From contig NZ_JAMOAO010000001.1 in assembly GCF_030555055.1 (NCBI RefSeq), positions 4,898,001 to 4,962,000 of the forward strand: 64,000 bases of DNA. The letters run 5' to 3'. The notes below the pieces were generated by a model that saw only the letters and a list, made by a program, of their open reading frames with translations, was not told where the DNA came from and made no database searches. The DNA comes from Nocardiopsis sp. YSL2. GTDB taxonomy: Bacteria > Actinomycetota > Actinomycetes > Streptosporangiales > Streptosporangiaceae. The translations under genes and the position numbers were made by a program. Of the stretch, positions 8,210-18,300 are shown piece by piece (the stretch's first letter is position 1; every line of letters begins with the position of its first letter).

Positions 8210-8746
8210 GTGGACCGGACACCGCACAAGATCATCAATCCGTTGTCCCTGGCCGAGCCGGTGGGGTACGCGCACGCACTCGTGGTCACGCCCGGGCGCA
8301 CCGTCCACATCGGAGGCCAGACCGCGCGCCGTCCCGACGGGGTGGTCGTCGGCGAGAGCGTCGTGCAGCAGTTCGACCGGGCGCTGGCCAACGCGGTGGA
8401 GGCGCTGCGCGCCGCCGGCGCCGAACCCGGACACGTGGTGAACATGCACGTGTACACCACCGCCATGAGCGCCTACCGCGTCAACCTCGGGGCCCTGGGA
8501 TCGGTCTACCGCCGCCACATGGGCCGCTACTACCCGCCGATGTCGGTCGTGGGCGTCACCGAACTGCTCGACGCCGCCGCGCTCGTGGAACTGGTGTGCA
8601 CGGCCGTGGTCCCGGACATGCGCGACGCCGACACCCTCGACGACGAGGCGGCCTGGGAACTGGTCGAGGAGATCGACGAGTCCCTGGTCACCGGACGGTT
8701 CGGCGACCAGGAGCCCGCCGCCGAGCACGAGAGGGCCGGTTCCTAG
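8210..8746 (+). CDS. RidA family protein with C-terminal extension
   Basis: A 178-residue member of the RidA/YjgF/YER057c family, whose founding members hydrolyse reactive enamine/imine intermediates from amino-acid metabolism. Typical features are SLAEPVGYAHALVV, the VHIGGQTA strand, FDRALANAVEALRAAGAE and VGVTELLDAAALVEL near the end of the domain. The usual catalytic Arg position is not obvious in this subgroup, so deaminase activity is uncertain. About 45 acidic residues follow the normal domain end, making it longer than the usual 130. GTG 8210 follows AGAGGGGC. No operon partner is visible. Confidence 0.85.
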   Translation: MDRTPHKIINPLSLAEPVGYAHALVVTPGRTVHIGGQTARRPDGVVVGESVVQQFDRALANAVEALRAAGAEPGHVVNMHVYTTAMSAYRVNLGALGSVYRRHMGRYYPPMSVVGVTELLDAAALVELVCTAVVPDMRDADTLDDEAAWELVEEIDESLVTGRFGDQEPAAEHERAGS

Positions 8747-8823
8747 CGGTCCCCGGCTCCGTGCTCGACCGCGCCGCCGCCGACGCGCTCCCGGCCGCCC
8801 GCGCGTGGCCGTACCGGAGCCGG

Positions 8824-9708
8824 TCAGGCGTAGCCGAGCCTCGACAGCTCCACCGAGGCCACGCCGTGGACGTCGCCGTGCTGGTCGCGGGTCAGCCGCT
8901 CGCGCCACGCGCCGATGCCCCAGGACCGGTCCGTCAGCAGTTCGGTCGCCGACACCCGCGCCCCGGTGAACTCGCGCAGGCGCTCGGCCGTGTCGACCTC
9001 GCCGCCGTGCACGTCCTCGTAGCGCAGCGTCAGCAGCCGCTCCGGGCCGATCTCCTGGCGCAGGCGCGCCGACATCCGCACCGCGCCGCGCCAGCGCATC
9101 GCGCACTTGGCGGGTGTGGAGCCCTCGGAGAACGCCGAGAGGTCCGACTCGTCCTCCAGGCCGAAGAAGTGGTTGGGGAACTCGTGGTCGACCTTCATGA
9201 AGCTCGGCTTGAGCCAGGCGAGCGAGCGCTCGTCCTCCATCATCGCCGTGACGACGTCGCGGCCGTCCCGGATGATCTGCACGAACAGCGCGTCGGGGAA
9301 GGCCGAGTGCAGGGCCGGGGCGCAGTAGAGCAGGTCGGGGCTGGCGTCCCCGTACCGGCTCACCCGTTCGCTGTGCTCGCACGGCTCGGAGGACGTGTTG
9401 GCGGGTACGCGGGCCCACGGCCCTGGGCACTGCGGGCAGGTCAGCGGGGTGAGCTGCCAGGCCTCGGCGTAGGCCTCGCGCAGCAGAGTCGCCGTCGCCG
9501 ACACCTTCTCGGTGGCGAGTGAGGGGCGTCTGGCCACGGCGTACACGGTGTTGAGCACCGCGGAGGCCCCCGCGCCGAGGTGGAAGCCGGGGGCACGGGA
9601 CAGGGCCTGGGCGATCACCGGTACGCCGGAGTGGGGCGCGCCCAGGACGAAGACCGGTCGCTGGACCTTGGTCCCGTTGACCACGAGGATGTAGGAGGGC
9701 TGCTTCAT
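8824..9708 (-). CDS. Sulfotransferase family protein
   Basis: A 294-residue protein with the PAPS-dependent sulfotransferase pattern. A 5'-phosphosulfate loop VLGAPHSGVPVIAQAL lies near residue 20 and the 3'-phosphate segment VQIIRDGRDVV near residue 145. A CPQC pair near residue 90 is unusual and may bind a metal or form a disulfide. Sequence is most like carbohydrate- or tyrosyl-type bacterial sulfotransferases; the acceptor is unknown. ATG 9708 gives the right N-terminus for the first strand (SYILVVNGTKVQRPVFVLG). An in-frame ATG at 9750 would add 14 residues encoded by a dispersed 47-bp repeat. Confidence 0.8.
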   Translation of the reverse strand: MKQPSYILVVNGTKVQRPVFVLGAPHSGVPVIAQALSRAPGFHLGAGASAVLNTVYAVARRPSLATEKVSATATLLREAYAEAWQLTPLTCPQCPGPWARVPANTSSEPCEHSERVSRYGDASPDLLYCAPALHSAFPDALFVQIIRDGRDVVTAMMEDERSLAWLKPSFMKVDHEFPNHFFGLEDESDLSAFSEGSTPAKCAMRWRGAVRMSARLRQEIGPERLLTLRYEDVHGGEVDTAERLREFTGARVSATELLTDRSWGIGAWRERLTRDQHGDVHGVASVELSRLGYA

Positions 9709-9712
9709 GATT

Positions 9713-9759
9713 GTGTCGATTTTCGCACCCTTTGCCCTTCTCGTGCGCATCGGCCGGGC
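9713..9759. repeat. 47-bp dispersed repeat, copy 1
   Basis: It matches 11101-11147 at 45 of 47 positions in the same orientation. On the minus strand both copies encode the same 13 residues, MRTRRAKGAKIDT. Here the frame continues into the sulfotransferase. No known element is recognised. Confidence 0.8.
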
Positions 9760-9960
9760 CGTGCGCTCCTGAGCCTGGGAGGTCGGCCGGTGTTTTGGCA
9801 GGCCAACAGCGGTGAATCGAATGAGTGATCGAGGTCACAGCGGTGTGCGGACTCCTGGGGCAGGTCCCGAAAGGTTACCGGGACTTACCGGGATCATCCG
9901 GCATCCCCCGACTCAGTGTTTCCGGTCCTGTTGCCTCCGGAACACGTGTGAAGATCCGGC

Positions 9961-10206
9961 TCACGATGCGGGGGCAGGAGGCGAGGTGCGACATCCCCCA
10001 GCGCACGGGCGCGGGAACACGGTGCAGGGCTGGGCCGCTCGACACCCGAAGGTTCCGGCCCGGGCCGCGGTCGCGTCCTGGTCGAGCCGGGCCCAGGACG
10101 GTGGCACGAGCCTTGCGGCGGGGCCCCTGCGTGCTGGTGCTCTCGGGATCGTGCCCATGCGGTTCGGAGGCCGGTGGGGGCCAGCAGGATCACGGGCCGC
10201 CACCAT
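9961..10206 (-). pseudogene. Decayed paralogue of the 46151-46495 prophage gene
   Basis: The minus-strand translation contains AARLVPPSWARLDQDATAAR followed by AGTFGCRAAQP. This lines up with AAGLVSPALAQLDKDEPAAW then AGPYGCPPGMN in the intact gene at 46151-46495. The flanking sequence at 9865-9960 also resembles 45950-46045, sharing AAGGTTACCG, a TGTT-CCG hairpin and GGCT(G/A)GCCGCT-like text. The N-terminal third and the C-terminus are not recognisable, so I read this as a remnant of an older copy of the same mobile or prophage-linked module. The rest of 9840-10300 holds no supported gene. Confidence 0.55.
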
Positions 10207-10300
10207 GAGCAGGTGCTGACCTTCGTGAAGGGCGCTCCGAAGGAAGCCGGCCCGGCTAGTCCGAGGCTGGGTCTTGGGTCTCGAACCGAGGTAGATCGCG

Positions 10301-10717
10301 TCAGGTCATGATCATCCAGACCTGGGCCGTCACGGTCGGTGCGGCGAGCAGAATGAAGAGAAGAACCGCGCAGCCGCTCTCAGCTCCGCCTCCCGTGTTC
10401 GGAGTGCGCGGTCGCGCGTCCTTGTGCCGTGCGATGGCGTTCAGCGCCTCCTCTGGGGTCTTGAACGTTTCCGTCCCCACCTGCGGGCGCTCCACGAGCT
10501 TCTCCTCCTCACCCTGCGTGGCCACACGGATGAATAAGCTGCCACCCTCGCCGGGCATCATCACGCTGGCCCGCCATTTTCCTGGGTAGACGTCACTCGG
10601 GATCACTGAACCCACGAGGTCTCTGACTCCGTTGACGCGCCTGGTCTCGTCGACCGCCCACATGGCCCCCGTCCCGTCCTGCCTGGGTACCAAGCTCAAC
10701 CCATGCCACTCGTCCAT
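10301..10717 (-). CDS. Hypothetical protein with C-terminal membrane segment
   Basis: A 138-residue protein of unknown family. The N-terminal half (MDEWHGLSLVPRQDGTGAMW, then GKWRASVMMPGEGG) looks like a small beta-rich domain. A middle segment TFKTPEEALNAIARHKDARP is helical, and residues about 115-138 form one hydrophobic span ending at WMIMT. ATG 10717 follows AAGGGGCAGCG, which supports it as real. It stands alone between the decayed gene at 10.0 kb and a non-coding stretch; neighbourhood gives no function. It may belong to the same mobile remnant as the flanking sequence. Confidence 0.6.
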   Translation of the reverse strand: MDEWHGLSLVPRQDGTGAMWAVDETRRVNGVRDLVGSVIPSDVYPGKWRASVMMPGEGGSLFIRVATQGEEEKLVERPQVGTETFKTPEEALNAIARHKDARPRTPNTGGGAESGCAVLLFILLAAPTVTAQVWMIMT

Positions 10718-11261
10718 ATCGCTGCCCCTTGCCTCGATCGAATGCGCAAGCAGTCACTGTGTCGAACCTGGGGAACGCCGACAAGGCTCCGCAGCTGGGT
10801 TGACCGAAATCGGTCACGACGTGTGTACGGGTCACACAACGTTGTGGGTGCTGTCCGGCTTCTGGTGTTCCCGTGCTGGAGCGACGCGGCGGTGAAGCAC
10901 ACCGCCGTCCGGACTTCGTGACGGGCCACGCCTTGCAGCACCGGTGGGCGCCGGTGGTGGTCTGCGCGGGGCAGGGAACGGTGCGGTCGGGATTCGAGGC
11001 GTTGTCGGATGGGAAGGCAAGCCGGGTCGGGTGATTCCGGCGAGCTTTCGCATACGGGGGCACGGGCGGGTGAACGGGAACCGGTCGCCATCCTCAGGCG
11101 GTGTCGATTTTCGCACCCTTTGCTCTTCTCGTGCGCATCGGCTGGGCATTTCGCCCGATGCCTCCCGGATGCACCGAGGGTACGGCGTCCGGAGGACGAT
11201 CACCGGCCCCTGTCGGCCGTGCCGGGCAAAACCCGGGTGAAAGCCGCTGCAACAATGGGGT
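10718..11261. other. 540-bp non-coding interval
   Basis: No gene is supported here. It carries copy 2 of the 47-bp repeat (11101-11147). The text TTGCCTCGATCGAATGCGC near 10729 resembles TTGCCTCCGACCCGAATGCG at about 46650 inside the prophage. That again hints at old mobile-element debris. Confidence 0.5.
11101..11147. repeat. 47-bp dispersed repeat, copy 2
   Basis: This is the second copy of the repeat at 9713-9759. On the minus strand it forms a complete 14-codon frame, ATG at 11138 to TGA at 11094, reading MRTRRAKGAKIDTA. One of the two differences between copies is synonymous (AGA/AGG). Confidence 0.8.
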
Positions 11262-12068
11262 ATGGCCTCGATCACCACCGACTCCACGCCGTTCGCCGAT
11301 CCCGAGGGCTTCGAGCGGGCCGCCGAACTGATGTCCTCCGCCGGCCGCATCACCGTGCTCACCGGAGCGGGCGTGTCCACCGACTCTGGCATCCCCGACT
11401 TTCGCGGCCCCCAGGGCGTGTGGACCAAGGACCCCAGTGCCGAGGCGATGGCCGACTTCGACACCTACATGGGTGACGTGACCGTCCGTCGCCAGGTGTG
11501 GCTGTCGCGCCGGGCCCACCAGGCGTGGAGCGCCGAGCCCAACGCCGCCCACCGGGCCCTGGCGGACCTGGCCGGCACGGGGCGGCTCCGCGCGCTCATC
11601 ACCCAGAACATCGACGGACTGCACCAGCGCGGCGGGACGCCCGAGGACGAGGTCGTCGAGGTGCACGGCACGATGCTGTGGGTGCGGTGCATGCGCTGCT
11701 CCCTGCGCACCCCGGCCGAGGAGGTCCTCGCCCGGCTGGACGAGGAGTCCGACCCCAAGTGCCGGCGCTGCGGCGGCATCCAGAAGTCGGACACCATCTC
11801 CTTCGGCCAGCGGCTCGACCCCGAGGTCATCGAGCGGGCCGCGCAGGCCGCCCGCGAGTGCGACGTGTTCGTGGCCGTGGGCACGTCGCTGTCGGTGCAC
11901 CCGGTGGCGGGGCTGTGCGACGTGGCGATGATGGCGCGGGCCGACCTGGTCGTGATCAACGCCGAGCCGACCCCCTACGACGACTTCGCCAGCGCGGTAC
12001 TGCGCGACCCCATCGGCGACGTCGTCCCGGCCCTGGTCGAACGGGTCAGGTCCCGGGCCGGCGCGTGA
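11262..12068 (+). CDS. Sir2-family NAD-dependent protein deacylase
   Basis: A 268-residue sirtuin. The NAD-binding signature TGAGVSTDSGIPDFRGPQG is at residues 34-52, TQNIDGLHQ at 114-122 and the catalytic His in VEVHGT at about 135. A zinc ribbon uses Cys143, Cys146, Cys167 and Cys170, and GTSLSVHPVAGL closes the fold. These features fit a housekeeping lysine deacylase that consumes NAD, not the zinc-less SIR2 NADase domains of phage-defence proteins. It is convergent with the NACHT gene, with 15 bp between stops, so no shared transcript is implied. Confidence 0.95.
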   Translation: MASITTDSTPFADPEGFERAAELMSSAGRITVLTGAGVSTDSGIPDFRGPQGVWTKDPSAEAMADFDTYMGDVTVRRQVWLSRRAHQAWSAEPNAAHRALADLAGTGRLRALITQNIDGLHQRGGTPEDEVVEVHGTMLWVRCMRCSLRTPAEEVLARLDEESDPKCRRCGGIQKSDTISFGQRLDPEVIERAAQAARECDVFVAVGTSLSVHPVAGLCDVAMMARADLVVINAEPTPYDDFASAVLRDPIGDVVPALVERVRSRAGA

Positions 12069-12083
12069 CGGCGGAACCGTTGG

Positions 12084-15000
12084 TCAGCGCCCCTCGGTGG
12101 AGTTGCCCCCGCTGATCTTCAGAACGGAGTGGATCCCGCTCGTCATCGCGTCGGAGTACGGAATGTCGGTGTCGTTCTCCGCGGCCAGCTTGCGCACACG
12201 GCTCGTCCAGTCCGGGGAGACCTGGTGGCTGAGCATGTCCAGGACGCCCCCGATCCCGCCCGCGTGGAGTGCCGGCCCGGCGACGATGGACTCCACGTTC
12301 GACAGGTAGGAGCGCAGGACCTCCAGCAGGCTCTCCCGGAACTCGGTGCCGCGGGCGAGCAGCGCCAGGTCCTCCGCGGCCTGGCGCAGCACCACCAGCT
12401 CGATCCGCCCGAGCGAACGCTGTGACAACAGCCTGCGGTAGCCCGCCACACGCCCGTCCGGGTCCTCGGTGACGGGTTCCAGGCGCAGGCGCAGGATCTC
12501 GTGCAGCTCGGTCCAGGAGTCGAGCCGGTGCGGGTCCAGGTACCAGGTCGCCAGGTCCGAGGAGACGTGCCGGAGGTAGGGCAGCAGGCCCAGGGTGAAG
12601 CGCGCCGCCGTCCCGTTCACCCGCATGGCCGTCGACCGGAGCAGGCGGGAGGTGGTCGACTTGTACGGCACCGTGATCCCGTAGGGGTCGACCATGGACG
12701 GAGTCACCTCCTGGTTCGCCCGGATCTCGAACCCCACGCACTCGCCGACGTCGACGGGGGAGCCGTCCTCCAGCCGGATGAGGGTGACGGGACCGTCCTC
12801 GTCCCAGCCGTTCAGGTGGCGCACACGCAGCGCCGACACGATGCTGAACCACTCCGATCCCGCCAGTGTGCGCCAGAGCGAGGTGACGTGCTGGAGGGCC
12901 TGGTCGGGTTCGGGCGCGTCGGGGAAGAGCTCACGGGCGTCGACGGGGTTCTCGCGCACCAGGCACAGCAGGATCATCAGGTTGCTGGTGTAGTACGCCT
13001 CGCGCTTGGTCTGCGGAAGCCGTGTGGGCTCGTGGTCGGACAGCGAGCGGTTCGGGGCCGGGAAGGGGGCTTCCCTGAACAGTTCGAGGAGCAGGGCGGC
13101 GTAGTCCTCCCGCAGGCCCGGATCCCCGGCCAGCCTGCGCTGGAGCAGCTCGTCCAGGAACGCCACGACCCGGTCCCGCCCCGCGTAGCTGGCGAAGGAG
13201 GACAGCGCGTACAGCTCGCCGTCGTCGGTGCGGGTGTTGCGGCCGCGGCGCCGCGAAGGGCGGGGCCGCGACTCCTCCACCACCTCCAGGGCGGTCACGA
13301 CCGCGCGCGCCACCAGGTACTCGCCGAAGGTGGCGTGCAGGAACTCGAAGGCGCTCGCGTTTCCGTCGGCGGCCCGGGCGCGCGACTCGTGGACGAAGAA
13401 GAACCGGCCCAGGACCTGGTGCGCGGGAGCGATCCGGCCGTGCAGGTCGGCCTCGGCGGGTCGGACCGGCGCGTCGGGCATGAGGACGTCGAGGTCCTGG
13501 CCCAGGTCATCGGCGCTCACGCTCTGTCTGCGGCGCGTGAACATCGCCAGCGCGGCGACCTCCAACCGGCGCAGCTCGTCCTCGACGGCCGCGTCGAGGT
13601 CGTCCCGGCTCAGCCCCGACCGGTGCTTGTCGACCTCGCGCCTGGCGAACATCGTCAGCAGGCGTTCGTAGAGCTGTCCGTGCGAGAGCGTTTCCGACGC
13701 CGCGCGCAGGGCGTTGTCCGCCGCGTCGTAGATGAGCAGCATCAGCAGGAGGAGCGGCTGCTCGGCCAACTCGCGGTACCGCAGGAGGACGTCGGTGGTC
13801 AGCGGCATCAGCCCCGCGGTGACGAACGTCAGGGCGTTGGCCCGGTTCCACACCTGGAGCATGCGCGCGATCTGCGCCTCGTCGAAGGGCTCCAGGCGCA
13901 TCACCAGTGTGCCGTCGGGGAAGCGGGTGCGGTCGGCGACCACCGTGCGGCTGGTGACGATGACGGCCACGGGCTGCCCCAGGGCCTCCTGCTGGTGCTG
14001 GAACTCCTGGACGCGCTCCAGGTAGTCGGATCGGTCGACCCCGGTGGCCTGGAGGAGTTCGTCGAAGCCGTCCAGGATGATGACCGGCAGGGCGCCGTCG
14101 GCCGACTCCGCGAGCTCGCGCCAGGACACCCGGGTGTGCAGTGCGGCGGCCAGCCCCTCCTCGATCTGCACGTGGATGGGGGAGTTGGGCGGCACAGAGC
14201 GCAGTTCGACCCGGATCGGCAGGAAGTCGGCGGCGGGCAGCCGCGCGGCGAGCATCTCGGTGAGCTTGGACTTGCCCGCGCCGGGGTGGCCCAGGATCAC
14301 GGTGGGGACCTCGGTGGCGACGGGGTGGACCAGGTGGGCGGCGACCGTGTCCTGCAGGTCGTCGTCGACCGGTAGCTCCTCCCACCACTCCTCCGCGGAG
14401 GGTGTGCCGCTGCGCACCGCGTACCCGGCGCGTCCGCGCGGGGGGACGTAGGCGTCCTCCAAGGCGGGCAGGGCGAGTCGGGCGGGGGCGTCGTCCGCCC
14501 GCAGGACGGGCTGTCGCAGGACCGCCTGGTACCCGGCGGCCAGCTCGCGCCGCCGGCCGTCCACCTCGCGCCGGGACCCGACCGCCTCCAGGGCCCGGCT
14601 GAGCTCCAAGAGCCCGGTCCCGACCGTTCGGCGGGTGCGCTCGTGCTCGTCCATGTGCACCCACATCCCGAACTCCGGGATGTCGGCGGCGAGCAGCCGG
14701 TAGGACTCCTGGTACCGCTGCGCGGCCCGGCCGGGCACGGCGTCGCGCAGGGCTTCCAGGAGGGGGTGGGTGTCGGAGGCGATGCCGTGCTCCTCGGCGA
14801 CGGCGAGCCCGAGGAGGACGTCGGTGAAGGATCGGAGGAGGAAGTCCGAGAAGAAGCGCGGTGCCCAGGCGGAGCCCAGGGAGGGGACCGGCAGGGAGCC
14901 GGAGTGCGTGAGCACGCTGTCCAGGAGCCGGACCTGCTCCTCCCGGGTGAACTCCAGGTCCGCCAGTGAGAAGGGGGCGCCCACCTCCCCCAAGGACTCC

Positions 15001-15275
15001 TCCACCGCCTCGAAGAACGCCACCAGGACCAGGATGTGGTGCGCGGCCTGGATCTTCGCGGTGCGGGACAGGCGGCTCTCGCCCTTGAGCTTGGCGGCCA
15101 TGCCCTCCAGGGCCTGGCGGCCCTTGCTCACCAGCGCCCCCCGGGCACCGAACAGGTCCGGGACTCCCACCAGTCCCAGTCCGCCGTCGGTGAGCTTCTC
15201 GGCCAGGTCCAGGACCTCGGAGTCGTTGCCGCCGAGCGCCTTGAGTGCGTCGGCGTAGGTGAGCTGCTTCGCCAT
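12084..15275 (-). CDS. NACHT-domain STAND NTPase, copy A
   Basis: A 1063-residue protein. Residues 1-110 are a helical N-terminal domain (LTYADALKALGGNDSE, LVSKGRQALEG) that recalls the NNH-type helical domains of bacterial NACHT proteins, perhaps NNH7. The NACHT NTPase follows, with Walker A GHPGAGKS at 329-336, Walker B VIILDGFDE at about 398-406 and a sensor-like VIVTSRT near 440. The helical region ends with FEFLHATFGEYLVAR near 690. The last 350 residues are a novel likely sensor domain. Bacterial NACHT/STAND proteins are commonly antiphage sensors; that role is inferred. It lies 48 bp downstream of its paralogue on the same strand, probably in one operon. Confidence 0.88.
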   Translation of the reverse strand: MAKQLTYADALKALGGNDSEVLDLAEKLTDGGLGLVGVPDLFGARGALVSKGRQALEGMAAKLKGESRLSRTAKIQAAHHILVLVAFFEAVEESLGEVGAPFSLADLEFTREEQVRLLDSVLTHSGSLPVPSLGSAWAPRFFSDFLLRSFTDVLLGLAVAEEHGIASDTHPLLEALRDAVPGRAAQRYQESYRLLAADIPEFGMWVHMDEHERTRRTVGTGLLELSRALEAVGSRREVDGRRRELAAGYQAVLRQPVLRADDAPARLALPALEDAYVPPRGRAGYAVRSGTPSAEEWWEELPVDDDLQDTVAAHLVHPVATEVPTVILGHPGAGKSKLTEMLAARLPAADFLPIRVELRSVPPNSPIHVQIEEGLAAALHTRVSWRELAESADGALPVIILDGFDELLQATGVDRSDYLERVQEFQHQQEALGQPVAVIVTSRTVVADRTRFPDGTLVMRLEPFDEAQIARMLQVWNRANALTFVTAGLMPLTTDVLLRYRELAEQPLLLLMLLIYDAADNALRAASETLSHGQLYERLLTMFARREVDKHRSGLSRDDLDAAVEDELRRLEVAALAMFTRRRQSVSADDLGQDLDVLMPDAPVRPAEADLHGRIAPAHQVLGRFFFVHESRARAADGNASAFEFLHATFGEYLVARAVVTALEVVEESRPRPSRRRGRNTRTDDGELYALSSFASYAGRDRVVAFLDELLQRRLAGDPGLREDYAALLLELFREAPFPAPNRSLSDHEPTRLPQTKREAYYTSNLMILLCLVRENPVDARELFPDAPEPDQALQHVTSLWRTLAGSEWFSIVSALRVRHLNGWDEDGPVTLIRLEDGSPVDVGECVGFEIRANQEVTPSMVDPYGITVPYKSTTSRLLRSTAMRVNGTAARFTLGLLPYLRHVSSDLATWYLDPHRLDSWTELHEILRLRLEPVTEDPDGRVAGYRRLLSQRSLGRIELVVLRQAAEDLALLARGTEFRESLLEVLRSYLSNVESIVAGPALHAGGIGGVLDMLSHQVSPDWTSRVRKLAAENDTDIPYSDAMTSGIHSVLKISGGNSTEGR

Positions 15276-15323
15276 GGAGGGAGGGATGCCTTTCGATCGT
15301 CGGGGGAGGGGACGAGGACCGAC

Positions 15324-18300
15324 TCAGATGTTCGCGAGAACGGCGATGGAACGCCTGAGGGTCGGGTGGATGTGACGATTCAACGCGGCGAAGACGGGCT
15401 GGACCTGTTCGGAGGGCAGCCCGCCGTGGTGGAGAGCCACCTCCACACTGCTGACGTAGTCGTGCACCAGAAGGGACAGGGCCCTGAGCGATTCGGAGTC
15501 CTCGGGGAGCATGGCCAGGTCCTCGGCGGCCTGGCGGAGCACCAGGAGTTCCAGGCGTCCGAACCTTCCCGGGTCCAGGAGCCGCCGGTAGGTGTTCATC
15601 CGCTCGCGCGGCCTCCACCCCGGCGGTTCCAGGCGCAGTCGCATGACCTCGTGGGCCTGGACCCAGGAGGTGTCGGTCTCCTCGTCCGTGTACCAGGTCC
15701 CCAGGTCCAGGGACACGTGTCGCAGGTACGGCAGGAGGATCAGGCTCATCCGCGAGGCGGTGCTGTTGGCCTGCAGCGCCATGGAGCGCAGCAGCGCGGA
15801 GGTCACGGAGGCATGAGGCACGGTGATCCCGTACGGGTCGACCACGGACGCCTCATCGTTCAGGTCGGCGCGCAGCTCGAAGCCCAGGCACTCGCCGACG
15901 TTGACGGGGGAGAGGTCCTCGCGTTCGATCGTGGTGAAGGGATCGGTGTTGTCGACGTAGCCGTGGTGCCGGATGCGCAGGGTGTCGAGGATTCCGAACC
16001 ACTGGCTCGACGGCAGTGCCCGCCACTGCGCCACGGTCGCGCGCCACGCGTGCCAGTGGTCCCGTGCCTCAGGAAAGAGCTCGTTCAGTTGCAGGGGTCG
16101 CTGGGCGACCAGGACGAGCAGCGTGACCAGGTTGGCGGTGTAGCGGCCCTCTCGGGCGGACGTCGCGAGCCGCTGCGGCTCGTAGGCGGTGTACGAGCGG
16201 TTGGGCGCGGGGAAGGGTGCCTCCCGGAACAGCTCGATGAGCAGCGCGGTGTACTCCCCGGCGAGGTCGGGGTCGTCCTCCAGTTGGCGCCTGACCCGCT
16301 CATCCAGGAAGTCCACGACCTTCTCCCGCCCGGCGAAGGCGGCGAAGGAGGACAGGGCGTGGAGTTCGCCGTCGTCCAGGTGCTGGGGTCCGCCCCGCCG
16401 CCGCAGGGACCGGGCCCTGTCCTCGACCAACTCCCCCAGGGCCGAGGTGACCGCCCGGGCCACCAGGTACTCGCCGAAAGTGGCGTGCAGGAACTCGAAG
16501 ACGCTCGCGGCCCCGTCGGCGGCCCTGGCCCGTGCTTCGTGGACGAAGAAGAACCGTCCGAGCACCTGGTGCGCGGGCGCGATCTGTCCGTGCAGGTCCG
16601 CGTCGTCGGCGCGCTTGGCGGCGTCCGGCATGAGGACGGCGAGGTCGCGGTCGAGTTCGTCGGCGTGCACGCTTTGCCTGCCCCGGGCGAACATGGCCAT
16701 CGCCGCGATCTCCAGGCGCCGCAGTTCACCCTCCACGGCCTGGGCGCGTTCTCGGACGCCCAGCCCCGGGCGGTGCTTGTCCACCTCCCGCCCGGCGAAC
16801 ATCGTGAGCAGGCGTTCGTACAGGTCACCGTGCGAGAGTGTCCCCGGCGCCCGGCGCAGCGCGTTGTCACCGGTATCGAAGACCAGCAGCATCAGCAGCA
16901 GGAGCGGCTGTTCGGCCAGGTCGTGGTGGGGCGCGAGGTCGGACACTGCCAGGGGTTCCCGGCCGGCGGACGCGAACGCGTGGGCGTTGGTCCGGTTCCA
17001 CACCCCCAGCATCTGTTCGACCTGCTCCTCGCTGAAGGGTTCCAGACGGATCACCGTCGTGTCCGGGGGGAACCGGGCCCGGTTCGCGACGATGGTACGA
17101 CTGGTGACGATGACGGCCACGGGCTGTCCGATGGCCTCCTGTCGCAGCTGGAACTCCTGGACGCGCTCCAGGTAGTCGGAGCGGTCCACCCCCGTCGCCT
17201 GGAGGAGTTCGTCGAAGCCGTCCAGGATGACGACCGGCAGCGCGCCGTCCGCCGACTCGGCCAGTTCACGCCAGGACACCCGGGTGTGCAGTGCGGCGGC
17301 CAGTCCCTCCTCGATCTGGAGGTGGATGGGGGAGTTGGGCTGGACCGAGCGCAGTTCCACACGGATCGGCAGGAAGTCGGCGGCGGGCAGACGGGCGGCG
17401 AGCATCTCGGTGAACTTGGACTTGCCCGCGCCGGGGTGGCCCAGCACGACCGTCGGGAGGCTGGTGGTGGCGGGGTGGACGAGGTGGGCCGCGACGAACG
17501 ACGGGAGGTCGTCGATGACGGTCTGTTGTTCCCACCAGGCCTCCGTGCTGGGAGCGCTGCCCATCCGGACGAAAGCCACGCGTCCGCGCGGCGACACGTA
17601 GCAGTCCTCGAGCGTCGGGAGCCTCAGACCGGGAGGGAGGTCGTCGGCGCGGAGCACCGGTTGGCGCAGCGGCACCTGGTAGCCGTCGCTGAGTTCCCGA
17701 CGGCGCGCTTCGACGGTCCTGCCCGAGCCGATGGCGTCGAGCCGCCTGCGGAGTTCCCCCAGCCCGGTTCCGAGGGTCCGCTGCGTACGGGCGTGCTCCT
17801 CGAGGTGCACCCACATGCCGAACTCGGGGACGTCGGCGGCCAGGCGGCGGTAGTACTCTCCGAGGCGGTCCGCGGAGCGGTCCGGTAGGACCTTGGACAG
17901 GCGGGACATGACCGGGTGGCCCAAGCCGGTGATGCCGTGCCGCTCGACCGTGGCCAGGCCCAGGACGAAGCCGAGGAAGTCGTCGGTCAGCAGGACCATT
18001 CCGGAGGAGGTTCCCCTCCTCTCCCTGCCCTGGCGCGAGATCGGCTGGTGGAAGCGCGTGCAGAGCCGGAGCAGGTGCGAGAACTCGTCCCCGGTGATGT
18101 CCAGGTCGTTCAGTGTGAAGGGCGCGCCGATCTCCGCCAGCGATTCTTCCACCGCCTCGAAGAACGCCACGACGACCAGGACCTGGTACGCCGCCTCGAT
18201 CCTCTCCGTCCGCGACAGGCGGCTCTCACCCTTGAGTTTGCCGCGTATCCCCTCCAGGGCCTGGCGGCCCTTGCTCACCAGCGCCCCTCGGGCTCCGAAC

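Noticed and set aside
10832-11063. Gene on the minus strand upstream of the hypothetical protein at 10.3-10.7 kb
   Set aside because: The open frames there have no ribosome site, no consistent codon pattern and no recognisable domain.
11262-12068. Sir2 gene as NADase effector of the NACHT pair
   Set aside because: It has the zinc ribbon and the standard length of a housekeeping deacylase, and it is convergent with the NACHT genes, so a shared operon is not supported.
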